Positions 43,778 through 51,539 of a stretch of 64,000 nt of DNA are shown here, in pieces (the stretch's first letter is position 1; each line of letters begins with the position of its first letter). Made by a program: the position numbers and the translations under genes. The notes beneath the pieces are model-generated. The model made no database searches. It was not told the origin of the DNA and was given only the letters and a program-made list of their open reading frames with translations. Origin of the DNA: Variovorax paradoxus (GTDB lineage Bacteria > Pseudomonadota > Gammaproteobacteria > Burkholderiales > Burkholderiaceae_C). The stretch covers positions 62,001 to 126,000 of the forward strand of contig NZ_JXQQ01000028.1 in assembly GCF_000834655.1 (NCBI RefSeq). The letters run 5' to 3'.

Positions 43778-43851
43778 TGGAGCGGGTGAAGGGAATCGAA
43801 CCCTCGTATGAAGCTTGGGAAGCTGCCGTTCTGCCATTGAACTACACCCGC
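43778..43851 (-). tRNA. tRNA-Gly (anticodon CCC)
   Basis: A 74-base cloverleaf ending in an encoded CCA. The acceptor stem GCGGGTG pairs with CACCCGC, the T-arm is AGGGTTCGATTCCCT, the D-arm GTTC...GAAC, and the anticodon loop TTCCCAA reads GGG codons. The anticodon stem as read has one C-U mismatch at its second pair. Confidence 0.93.
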
Positions 43852-44034
43852 ATCTGCAACCCGTTGATCCAACGCGTTGTCGACCCAAGCGCGCGATTCT
43901 ACAGAGGAACGATGGGCGTCCGGCACCTGGCTTCACCGTCGGGCGAGGCGGCCCCTCCTCGCTTTCCGCATATGGAAGCACGTTTTCGTTCGTTAGCGAA
44001 AGAAGAACCCCTGACTAGCATCCGGCCTCATTCA

Positions 44035-44050
44035 ACCGGTCATAACAGGT
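44035..44050 (+). promoter_or_regulatory. Imperfect palindrome just upstream of the GntR gene
   Basis: ACCGGTCA/TAACAGGT is a 16-base inverted repeat with six of eight pairs matching, ending seven bases before the GntR ATG. Position and size fit an autoregulatory GntR/HutC operator. Confidence 0.35.
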
Positions 44051-44057
44051 CAGCCGC

Positions 44058-44828
44058 ATGTCTTCTGCCAAGGCGCTCGAACCCATCGCCTTCTCACCCG
44101 TTCCGCTCTACACCCAGGTGCGCGAGTCCCTGCGCGAGCGCATCCTCGACGGCACCTACGCGCCGCATGCGCAGCTGCCCTCCGAGAGCGAGATGGTCGC
44201 GCTCTTCAAGGTCAGCCGCATCACGGTGCGACAGGCGCTGAGCGACCTGCAGCGCGAGAACCTGATCTTCAAGATTCCGGGCAAGGGCACCTTCGTTGCC
44301 AAGCCCAAGGCGTTCCAGCAACTGGGCCAGCTCGAAGGCTTTGCCGAGTCGATGGGCCGCATGGGCTACGAGATCCGCAACCAGGTCACGAGCCACAAGA
44401 CCGTGCCCGCCTCGCCCCGCGTGGCGCAGCGCCTCGGCCTGGCCGAGGGCGCGCCCGTCGCGCAGATCAAGCGCGTGCGTCATCTGAACCGCGCCCCGGT
44501 GTCCTACGAGGTGACCTACCTGCCCCACGCCATCGGCGAGCGGCTGCGGCAGGCCGACCTCGCGGGGCGCGACATCTTCCTCATCCTGGAGAACGACTAC
44601 GGCATCGCGCTCGGCCATGCCGACCTGCAGATCGACGCGATGCTCGCCGACGAGGTGCTCTCCCGCGGCCTGAGCGTGCCCGAAGGCACCGCGGTGCTGC
44701 GCGTGGAGCGCCTCACCCACACCGCCGATGGCGCGCCGCTCGATTTCGAAGACCTCTATTTCCGCGGCGATGCCTTCCAGCACCGCCTGCGCATCGCCCG
44801 CAGCCACCCCACGAAGGCCACCCCATGA
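44058..44828 (+). CDS. GntR-family regulator with UTRA domain (HutC subfamily)
   Basis: 256 residues. N-terminal winged helix (LYTQVRESLRERILDGTYAPHAQLPSES, then FKVSRITVRQALSDLQRENL and PGKGTFV) and a C-terminal UTRA ligand domain (about 100-245). Its stop overlaps the AprA-like start by ATGA, so the regulator is the first gene of the operon it probably controls. The UTRA ligand is likely the transported substrate or a product of it. Confidence 0.93.
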   Translation: MSSAKALEPIAFSPVPLYTQVRESLRERILDGTYAPHAQLPSESEMVALFKVSRITVRQALSDLQRENLIFKIPGKGTFVAKPKAFQQLGQLEGFAESMGRMGYEIRNQVTSHKTVPASPRVAQRLGLAEGAPVAQIKRVRHLNRAPVSYEVTYLPHAIGERLRQADLAGRDIFLILENDYGIALGHADLQIDAMLADEVLSRGLSVPEGTAVLRVERLTHTADGAPLDFEDLYFRGDAFQHRLRIARSHPTKATP

Positions 44829-46561
44829 ACATCCTCACCCGCACCGTCGACGTGCTGGTCATCGGCGGCGGCACCGCCGGCCCGATGGCCGCCGTCAAGG
44901 CCAAGGAAGCCAACCCCAAGCTCGAAGTGCTTCTGCTGGAGAAAGCCAACGTCAAGCGCAGCGGCGCCATCTCGATGGGGATGGACGGCCTGAACAACGC
45001 GGTCGTGCCCGGCTTCGCCACGCCCGAGCAGTACGTGAAAGAGATCACCACCGCCAACGACGGCATCGTCAACCAGAAGACGGTGATGGCCTATGCGCGC
45101 AACAGCTATTCGATGATCGAGGAGCTCGACCGCTGGGGCGTGAAGTTCGAGAAGGACGAGACCGGCGACTACGCGATGCGCAAGGTCCACCACATGGGCA
45201 CCTACGTGCTGCCGATGCCCGAGGGCCACAACATCAAGAACGTGCTGTACCGGCGCCTGAAGCGCACGCGCGTGGAGATGTCGCAGCGCCTGGTGGTCAC
45301 GCGCCTGCTGACGGCGGCCGACGGAAGCATCGCGGGCGCGATGGCCTTCGACTGCCGCACGGCCGAGTTCCATGTGATCCGCGCGAAGTCGGTGGTCCTG
45401 GCCACGGGCGCGGCCGGGCGGCTCGGGCTGCCGGCGTCGGGCTACCTCTTCGGCACCTACGAGAACCCGACCAACGCGGGCGACGGCTACAGCATGGCGT
45501 ACCACGCGGGCGCGGAGCTCTCGGGCATCGAGTGCTTCCGGATCAACCCGCTCATCAAGGACTACAACGGCCCCGCCTGCGCCTACGTGACCGGCCCCTT
45601 CGGCGGCCACACCACCAACAACAAGGGCGAGCGCTTCATCGAGTGCGACTACTGGAGCGGCCAGATGATGATGGAGTTCTACAACGAGCTCCAGGGCGGC
45701 AACGGCCCGGTCTTCCTCAAGCTGAGCCACCTGGCCGAGGAGACCATCGCTACCATCGAGCAGATCCTGCACACCAACGAGCGCCCGAGCCGCGGACGCT
45801 TTCATGCAGGGCGCGGCACCGACTACCGCGAGCAGATGGTGGAGATGCACATCTCCGAGATCGGCCTGTGCAGCGGCCACTCGGCCTCGGGCGTGTGGGT
45901 GGACGAGCATGCGCGCACGACAGTGCCGGGCCTGCACGCGGCGGGCGACCTGGCCTGCGTGCCGCACAACTACATGCTGGGTGCCTTCGTCTACGGCCGC
46001 CTCGCCGGCGAAAGCGCGGCGCGGCATTGCGCCGAGACCGAGCTGCCCGCGCTCGACGAAGAACAGGTCGCACGCGAGCACGCCCGCGTCAGCGCCCCAC
46101 TCCTTCGCAGCGGTGGCCTGCCGCCCGCGCAGGTCGAATACAAGCTGCGCCGCATGGTCAACGACTACCTGCAGCCGCCCAAGGTCACGCGCAAGATGGA
46201 GATCGGCCTCTCGCGCTTTGAGCAGATCCACGAAGACCTCGAACAGCTCGCCGCCCCCGGCCCGCACGAGCTGATGCGCGCGATGGAAGTGCATGCGATC
46301 CGAGACTGCGCCGAGATGGCCGCGCGCGCCTCGCTCTATCGCACCGAAAGCCGCTGGGGCCTGTACCACCACCGCGTGGACTTTCCCGAGCGCAACGACC
46401 GCGACTGGTTCTGCCACACGCAGCTGCAAAAGCAAGGCGATGCGATGGTGAGCTTCAAACGACCGGTCGATCCGTACATCGTGCCGCTCGATGCGCACGA
46501 GATGTCCGCCTACCAGCACCTGCGCGTGCCCGCCGCGGTGCGCGAGCCGGTCGCGGCCTGA
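44825..46561 (+). CDS. FAD-dependent flavoprotein, AprA/fumarate-reductase-like
   Basis: 578 residues. The N-terminal FAD-binding motif is DVLVIGGGTAG, followed by KRSGAISMGMDGLNN and LATGAAGRLGLP, as in the succinate dehydrogenase/fumarate reductase/AprA superfamily. The C-terminal part (PGLHAAGDLACVPHNYMLGAFVYGRLAGESAA) completes the FAD fold, followed by a helical tail. It is followed 33 bases later by an 8-Cys ferredoxin, mirroring the AprA-AprB pair of adenylylsulfate reductase. The rest of the operon is a sulfonate/nitrate-type ABC importer, so assimilation of an organosulfur or similar small oxyanion is plausible. The reaction is not established. Confidence 0.85.
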   Translation: MNILTRTVDVLVIGGGTAGPMAAVKAKEANPKLEVLLLEKANVKRSGAISMGMDGLNNAVVPGFATPEQYVKEITTANDGIVNQKTVMAYARNSYSMIEELDRWGVKFEKDETGDYAMRKVHHMGTYVLPMPEGHNIKNVLYRRLKRTRVEMSQRLVVTRLLTAADGSIAGAMAFDCRTAEFHVIRAKSVVLATGAAGRLGLPASGYLFGTYENPTNAGDGYSMAYHAGAELSGIECFRINPLIKDYNGPACAYVTGPFGGHTTNNKGERFIECDYWSGQMMMEFYNELQGGNGPVFLKLSHLAEETIATIEQILHTNERPSRGRFHAGRGTDYREQMVEMHISEIGLCSGHSASGVWVDEHARTTVPGLHAAGDLACVPHNYMLGAFVYGRLAGESAARHCAETELPALDEEQVAREHARVSAPLLRSGGLPPAQVEYKLRRMVNDYLQPPKVTRKMEIGLSRFEQIHEDLEQLAAPGPHELMRAMEVHAIRDCAEMAARASLYRTESRWGLYHHRVDFPERNDRDWFCHTQLQKQGDAMVSFKRPVDPYIVPLDAHEMSAYQHLRVPAAVREPVAA

Positions 46562-46594
46562 GACCTCCCGCCCCACAAAAAAAGAGAACCCCAC

Positions 46595-46828
46595 ATGCCC
46601 CTCGCCTTCAACCCCACCAGCGTGCCCGTGCGCGTGGACGAGGACAAGTGCATCGCCCACAAGGGCTGCACCGTCTGCGTGGACGTTTGCCCGCTCGACG
46701 TGCTCGCCATCGACCTCAGCAAGGGCAAGGCCTACATGAAGTTCGACGAGTGCTGGTACTGCATGCCTTGCGAGAAGGACTGCCCCACGGGCGCAGTCAC
46801 CGTCGACATCCCCTACCTGCTGCGCTGA
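46595..46828 (+). CDS. Two-cluster [4Fe-4S] ferredoxin, AprB-like
   Basis: 77 residues with eight cysteines in two cluster motifs: C19-x5-C25-x2-C28-x3-C32-P and C53-x2-C56-x2-C59-x3-C63-P. The longer first spacing (CIAHKGC) and the CWYCMPC motif resemble the core of AprB and related ferredoxin subunits. It should pass electrons to or from the flavoprotein encoded directly upstream. Confidence 0.92.
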   Translation: MPLAFNPTSVPVRVDEDKCIAHKGCTVCVDVCPLDVLAIDLSKGKAYMKFDECWYCMPCEKDCPTGAVTVDIPYLLR

Positions 46829-46868
46829 GCCGCGCGCCCTCCCCGCATTTCAACCCGGAGCAACCACG

Positions 46869-48281
46869 ATGAAGACCCAGAAAACCTTGGCCCTGTGGGG
46901 CGCAAGCCTGGCCCTGCTGCTGGCCTTTCCGGCCGCGCAGGCCGAGACCATCCGCATCGCCATCGGCACGCAGGACACCACCATCAACTGCGCCACCGGC
47001 GGCCTGTTGATCCGCGAGCTGAAGCTGCTCGACAAGTACCTGCCGCGCACCGGCAAGTACAAGGACGCGCAATACCAGATCGAGTGGAAGAACTTCACCT
47101 CCGGCGCACCGCTCACCAACGAGATGGTCGCGGGCAAGCTCGACCTCGGCTCGATGGCCGACTTTCCGGGCAGCTTCAACGGCGCGGCCTTCCAGAAGGC
47201 GGGGCGCAAGAGCATCTTCATCACCGTGCTCTCTGGCAGCACCACCGGCAGCGGCAACGGCATCGTCGTGCCGAAGGATTCGAAGGTGCAGTCGCTCGCC
47301 GAACTCAAGGGCAAAACCATCTCGGTGCCCTTCGCCTCGACCTCGCACGGCATGCTGCTGCGCGCGATTCAGGCACAGGGCTGGGACCCGCTGAAGGACG
47401 TGAACATCACCACGCAGGCGCCCGAGGTGGCCGGCCCCGCGCTGCAGGCCGGCAAGGTCGAGGCGCATGCGGACTTCGTGCCCTTCGCCGAACTCTTTCC
47501 GTACCGCGGCTTCGCCCGCAAGATCTACGACGGCTCGCAAGCCAACGCACCCACCTTCCACGGCAGCCTGGTCGACGAGGAGTACGCGAAGAAGTACCCC
47601 GAGGTCGTTACCGCCTACCTGCGCGCCGCATTGGAGGCCGACCGCCTCGTGGCGGCCGAGCCCGAGAAGTACAGCGAGCTGATCGCCAAGGTCACGGGCA
47701 TCGAGGCGGAGGTCAACTACCTCTTTCACGGCCCGCTCGGCCTGCAGACGCGCGACCTGAGCTGGAAGCCCGAGTACCGCCAGGCGGTGAAGACATCGCT
47801 CGACACGCTGCGCCTCTTGAAGCGCACCGACAACGACATCGACGCCAACGCCTTCGTGCAGGACGGCTACATCCGCACAGCCTTCCAGGAGGCGGGCCTG
47901 GACTACGACAAGCAGCTGAAGAACTACGCCCGTGCCCCGCTGGTCGCCAAGGACGCATCGACCGGCAAGCCCATCACCGACGTGAACCGCGTGGCGCAGG
48001 TCTGGGTGGCTGGCGAGCCGCTGGTGCGCCACTACGCCTCGCCCGAGAACGCGCTGGGCGACCTGCAGAAGCTGGAGAAAAACGGCAAGAAGGCGCGCGT
48101 GGTGTATGCGCAGGACCGCAACAGCGGCAACAAGCTGCTGGCTGCCGACGCGTGGTTCGTGCTCGGCGCCAAGGGCGAAGTCGATGCCTTCCTGCTCAAG
48201 GACCAGGCCGAGGGCTGGGCCGCGAAGAACGGCGGCAAGGTGCAGGACTTCGCCGGCGTGCGCGCCGCGCTGGCCGGCTGA
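46869..48281 (+). CDS. ABC transporter substrate-binding protein with NosL-like C-terminal domain
   Basis: 470 residues with a cleavable signal peptide ending about AQA. Residues 27-390 are an SsuA/NrtA/TauA-type periplasmic binding protein (LDLGSMADFPGSFNG, LKGKTISVPFASTSHG). The last 70 residues (ADAWFVLGAKGEVDAFLLKDQAEGWAAKNGGKV region) resemble the C-terminal half of NosL, a copper-binding lipoprotein domain, but lack its Cys-Gly-Met copper motif. The fusion is unusual and may contact the HEAT or redox partner, or bind a metal. GGAG lies eight bases before the ATG. Confidence 0.85.
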   Translation: MKTQKTLALWGASLALLLAFPAAQAETIRIAIGTQDTTINCATGGLLIRELKLLDKYLPRTGKYKDAQYQIEWKNFTSGAPLTNEMVAGKLDLGSMADFPGSFNGAAFQKAGRKSIFITVLSGSTTGSGNGIVVPKDSKVQSLAELKGKTISVPFASTSHGMLLRAIQAQGWDPLKDVNITTQAPEVAGPALQAGKVEAHADFVPFAELFPYRGFARKIYDGSQANAPTFHGSLVDEEYAKKYPEVVTAYLRAALEADRLVAAEPEKYSELIAKVTGIEAEVNYLFHGPLGLQTRDLSWKPEYRQAVKTSLDTLRLLKRTDNDIDANAFVQDGYIRTAFQEAGLDYDKQLKNYARAPLVAKDASTGKPITDVNRVAQVWVAGEPLVRHYASPENALGDLQKLEKNGKKARVVYAQDRNSGNKLLAADAWFVLGAKGEVDAFLLKDQAEGWAAKNGGKVQDFAGVRAALAG

Positions 48282-48338
48282 CGCCTCGTCCGTTCGCGAC
48301 GTTCACCTCCACAAAAAATGCTTCCGAGAAAAAGCAAT

Positions 48339-48398
48339 CCGTTCACGCTGAGCCTGTCGAAGCGCTGCGCAAGGCTTCGACAGGCTCAGCCCGAGCGG
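48339..48398. repeat. REP-like palindromic element, copy 1
   Basis: A 60-base hairpin: GCTGAGCCTGTCGAAGC and its exact complement GCTTCGACAGGCTCAGC surround a 10-base loop (GCTGCGCAAG), with CCGTTC and GAGCGG at the ends. The unit with its flank (GTTTGTGTTG, GGTCGC) is repeated 132 bases downstream. This type of dispersed palindrome is common between genes in Comamonadaceae. Confidence 0.85.
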
Positions 48399-48470
48399 TT
48401 TGTGTTGCCTGGTCGCAAAGCATGCCGTGACGTCCACCCGCCCTGCAAGTTGCGTCCGCGAACAAACAAT

Positions 48471-48530
48471 CCGTTCACGCTGAGCTTGTCGAAGCGCTGC
48501 GCAAGGCTTCGACAGGCTCAGCCCGAACGG
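48471..48530. repeat. REP-like palindromic element, copy 2
   Basis: Second copy of the 60-base hairpin, differing at a few positions (CTTGTCGAAGC in the left arm, GAACGG at the right end). Together the two copies fill the 296-base gap between the binding-protein and permease genes. They may act as a transcript-stabilising or partial-termination structure that sets binding protein above membrane components. Confidence 0.85.
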
Positions 48531-48577
48531 TTTGTGTTGGCTGGTCGCGAAACATAACCACGCTCAAAAGGTCACCA

Positions 48578-49384
48578 ATGACCAGCTCCCTCCATAGCAA
48601 CCTGCGCGCCCTGCCGCGCGCCACCTGGCGCGTCGCCGCGCTGCTCCTGTGCGTGCTCGCGTGGCACCTCGCCACGCGCGAGCGCATGAACCTGGGCTTC
48701 ATCACCTTCCAGAATGTTCCGCCGCCGCGCGAGGTCGCCGAATCAGCGTGGTCGCTGGTGCAGTCGCCGCTGGTGCTGCAGCACCTGTCGGCGAGCCTGC
48801 GCCGCGTGTTCATCGGCTTCGGGCTTGCGGCCATCGTTGGCGTGGCGCTGGGTCTCGCAATCGGCCGCGCCCGCTGGGCCGAAGACACGCTGCTGCCGCC
48901 GCTCGAAGTGCTGCGCCCCATCCCCGCCGTCGCGTGGATTCCGCTGGCCATCCTGATGTTTCCGTCGTCGGAGGCGTCGATGGTCTTCATCACCTTCGTC
49001 GGCGCGCTGTTCCCCGTGCTGCTCAACACCGTGCACGGCGTGGAAGCGGTGGATGCGCGCCTCGTCGCCTCGGCGCGCAGCCTGGGTGCGGGCCGCCTCG
49101 CGGTGTTCCGCGAAGTGATCCTGCCGGGCGCGCTGCCGAGCGTGGTCACCGGCCTTGCCATCGGCATGGGCACCGCATGGTTCTGCCTCGTCACGGCCGA
49201 GATGATCTCGGGCCAGTTCGGCATCGGCTACTACACGTGGATGTCGTACACGATCCAGAACTACGCGGACATCGTCGTCGGCATGCTCTTCATCGGCGTG
49301 CTCGGCATGGGCAGCAGCGCGCTGGTCCGGTGGATCGGCCAGTCGCTGATGCCTTGGCGCGCGGTGCAGGAGAAACGCGCATGA
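48578..49384 (+). CDS. ABC transporter permease (SsuC/TauC/NrtB type)
   Basis: 268 residues with about six membrane helices. The inner-membrane coupling motif is present as EAVDARLVASARSLGAGRLAVFREVILPGALPSVVTGL (EAA loop). It belongs to the nitrate/sulfonate/taurine permease family. It overlaps the ATPase gene by ATGA and follows the REP pair. Confidence 0.93.
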   Translation: MTSSLHSNLRALPRATWRVAALLLCVLAWHLATRERMNLGFITFQNVPPPREVAESAWSLVQSPLVLQHLSASLRRVFIGFGLAAIVGVALGLAIGRARWAEDTLLPPLEVLRPIPAVAWIPLAILMFPSSEASMVFITFVGALFPVLLNTVHGVEAVDARLVASARSLGAGRLAVFREVILPGALPSVVTGLAIGMGTAWFCLVTAEMISGQFGIGYYTWMSYTIQNYADIVVGMLFIGVLGMGSSALVRWIGQSLMPWRAVQEKRA

Positions 49385-50229
49385 AGGCCGACGTGCAGAC
49401 CGGCCGCATCGCCATCGACGACCTGCGCGTGCGGCTCGGCCAGGGCGCGCAGGCCTTCGATGCGGTGCAGGACATCACTCTCCATGTCGAGCCCGGCGAG
49501 TTCGTCTGCCTGCTCGGCCCTTCGGGGTGCGGCAAGTCGACGTTGCTCGGCGCGCTCGCCGGCCACCTGACACCTGCGGGCGGCGCGATCCGCGTGGACG
49601 GCGAGCCCGTGCGCGGACCGCACCCGGACCGCGGCCTCGTCTTCCAGCACCACACGCTATTCCCCTGGAAGAAGGTGCTCGACAACGTCGCCTTCGGCCT
49701 GAAGATGCAGGGCGTCGGCCGCCGCGAGCGCCATGCGCGCGCGCACGAGATGCTGCGGCTCGTGGGCCTGGACGACTTCGCCAACTTCTACCCCTCGCAA
49801 CTCTCCGGCGGCATGCAGCAGCGCGCCGAGATCGCGCGGGTGCTCATCAACCATCCGCGCGTGATGCTGATGGACGAGCCCTTCGGCGCGCTCGATGCGC
49901 AGACGCGGCTGATGATGCAGCGCCAGTTGCTCGACGCCTGGGCGCGCGTGCGCACCACCATCGTCTTCATCACGCACGACATCGACGAGGCGCTGTTCCT
50001 CGGCGACCGCGTGCTCGTGATGGGGCCGCGGCCGGGCCGCATCGTCGCCGAGTTCGCGCTCGACTTCGCCCGGCCGCGCGATCCGTCGCTGGTCACCTCG
50101 CCGGAATTCACCGCGCTCAAGCGGCACTGCCTGCAACTGCTGCATCCGCATGCGGCCAGCAGCGCGCCGCTCGAGCGCCTCACGCCGCTGGGCGCGCCCA
50201 CGGCTTCGCAACTGCGCTTTGCCATCTAG
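49381..50229 (+). CDS. ABC transporter ATP-binding protein (SsuB/TauB/NrtD type)
   Basis: 282 residues. Walker A GPSGCGKST, Q-loop VFQHHTLFPW, signature LSGGMQQR, Walker B VMLMDEPFGALD and H-loop FITHD are all intact, so it is an active ATPase subunit. The start at 49381 overlaps the permease stop. It completes the importer with the NosL-tailed binding protein. Confidence 0.95.
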   Translation: MKADVQTGRIAIDDLRVRLGQGAQAFDAVQDITLHVEPGEFVCLLGPSGCGKSTLLGALAGHLTPAGGAIRVDGEPVRGPHPDRGLVFQHHTLFPWKKVLDNVAFGLKMQGVGRRERHARAHEMLRLVGLDDFANFYPSQLSGGMQQRAEIARVLINHPRVMLMDEPFGALDAQTRLMMQRQLLDAWARVRTTIVFITHDIDEALFLGDRVLVMGPRPGRIVAEFALDFARPRDPSLVTSPEFTALKRHCLQLLHPHAASSAPLERLTPLGAPTASQLRFAI

Positions 50230-50236
50230 AAAAAGA

Positions 50237-51235
50237 ATGAACCCCTCGACCCTCGACGACCCCGAACTGCAGGCCATTGCCGAACGCCTGGCCTCGCCCG
50301 ACGCCGAAGTGCGTCGCATCGCCGTGATGGACCTGGGCGACCTCTCCGACGAGGCGCACACGCCGCTGCTGGTCGCGGCCCTGCGCGACGACACGCCGGC
50401 CGTGCGCGCCGCCGCCGCGCTGGCGCTCGAAACCATGGAGAACCAGACCGCCGTCGAAGGGCTGGCGGATGCGCTCGACGATGCCGACGCACAGGTGCGC
50501 GAAGCCGCCGCCCACAGCCTGGCCGAGCTGAAGGAGCCCGCCTCGGCCGCCTGGCTGCTGCCGCATGCGGGCACCGGCCCCGCGCGAGTGCGCGCCGCCG
50601 TACTGCGCGCATTGCGAGAGCTGCGCGTGCCCGCCAGCGCCGAACCTGCATTGGCGGTGCTGCAGGAGCCGCACGCCGCGCAGGACACCGCCGACGCCAT
50701 CGCCCTGCGCCGCGAAGCCATCGGCGTGCTCGGTTACCTGAAACACGCGCCCGCGCTGCCTGCGCTGGCCGGCCTTGCCGCTTCCGACCCGGTGGACGAA
50801 GTTCGCCGCGCGGCCGTGGGCGCCCTCGCCTTCGCAGCAGGCGATGCCGATGCGCGCATCGCGCTGGAAACCGCGTTGCGCGATGCAAGCTGGCAGGTGC
50901 GCGAAGAAGCCGCCACCGCGCTCGGCAAGCTGCAGCAGCCCGCCGCGACAGCCGCGCTGCTGGTGGCGCTGGACGACGACTACTGGCAGGTGCGCCTGCG
51001 TGCGGCCCGCAGCCTGGGGCGGCTGCGCAGCGCCGAGAGCGTCACGCCGCTGCTCGCGGCGCTAGGCCACAGCATCAGCAATCTGCGCAAGGAAGCGGCG
51101 CTGGCGTTGGGCGACATCGGCGATGCCGCGGCGCTGCCCGCACTCGAACTTGCCGCGGACGACCCGGACCCCGAAGTGCGCAAATCGGCCCGGCTGGCCA
51201 TCGCGCAGATCGGCAAGGCGGCCCATGGCGCCTGA
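50237..51235 (+). CDS. HEAT-repeat protein
   Basis: 332 residues from ATG 50237, seven bases after the ATPase stop. The chain is made of nine to ten HEAT/PBS-lyase-type helical repeats of about 31 residues, with the pattern D(P/D)xxxVRxAAxxALGxL repeated through the whole protein. There are no signal peptide or catalytic motifs. HEAT proteins of this type act as scaffolds, and some handle cofactor or Fe-S delivery. In this operon it probably serves the flavoprotein-ferredoxin pair. It overlaps the DUF971 gene by 11 bases. Confidence 0.88.
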   Translation: MNPSTLDDPELQAIAERLASPDAEVRRIAVMDLGDLSDEAHTPLLVAALRDDTPAVRAAAALALETMENQTAVEGLADALDDADAQVREAAAHSLAELKEPASAAWLLPHAGTGPARVRAAVLRALRELRVPASAEPALAVLQEPHAAQDTADAIALRREAIGVLGYLKHAPALPALAGLAASDPVDEVRRAAVGALAFAAGDADARIALETALRDASWQVREEAATALGKLQQPAATAALLVALDDDYWQVRLRAARSLGRLRSAESVTPLLAALGHSISNLRKEAALALGDIGDAAALPALELAADDPDPEVRKSARLAIAQIGKAAHGA

Positions 51236-51539
51236 GTCCATCGTCGATCACCGCGCGCGGGGTGCGCTGGAGTTTTGCTGGGGCGATGGGGAAAGGTGTC
51301 TGGCGACGTACCGGATGCTGCGGGCCAGTTGCCCTTGTGCGGATTGCAAGGTGCTACGTGCGGCTGGGGGCGATGGCCATGCGGGTGACGACGTGCAACT
51401 CGCGGACATACAGCCGGTCGGGGCTTATGGCGTGCAGTTCGTGTTCAGCGATGGGCACGACCGGGGGATTTTTCCTTGGGGGTTTTTGAGGGAAATGCTG
51501 GAGGATGCGATTGGACGTGACACGCTGACTACCTCATAG
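51225..51539 (+). CDS. DUF971 (GBBH-like N-terminal domain) protein
   Basis: 104 residues from ATG 51225. Matches the DUF971 fold (VDHRARGALEFCWGDGERC..., then GVQFVFSDGHDRGIFPW). It carries a C36-x-C38-x2-C41 motif (CPCADC) suited to metal or Fe-S binding. In other proteins the domain is fused to the Mrp/ApbC Fe-S carrier or to gamma-butyrobetaine hydroxylase. As the last gene of the operon it could help mature the ferredoxin. Its stop abuts the stop of the convergent nucleotidyltransferase gene. Confidence 0.88.
   Translation: MAPESIVDHRARGALEFCWGDGERCLATYRMLRASCPCADCKVLRAAGGDGHAGDDVQLADIQPVGAYGVQFVFSDGHDRGIFPWGFLREMLEDAIGRDTLTTS

Noticed and set aside
43778..43860. Integration site of a mobile element at tRNA-Gly
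   Set aside because: No integrase gene and no duplicated tRNA 3' end could be found in the window.
48300..48560. Possible CRISPR array
   Set aside because: Only two copies, each a self-complementary hairpin, with no regular spacers and no cas genes nearby.
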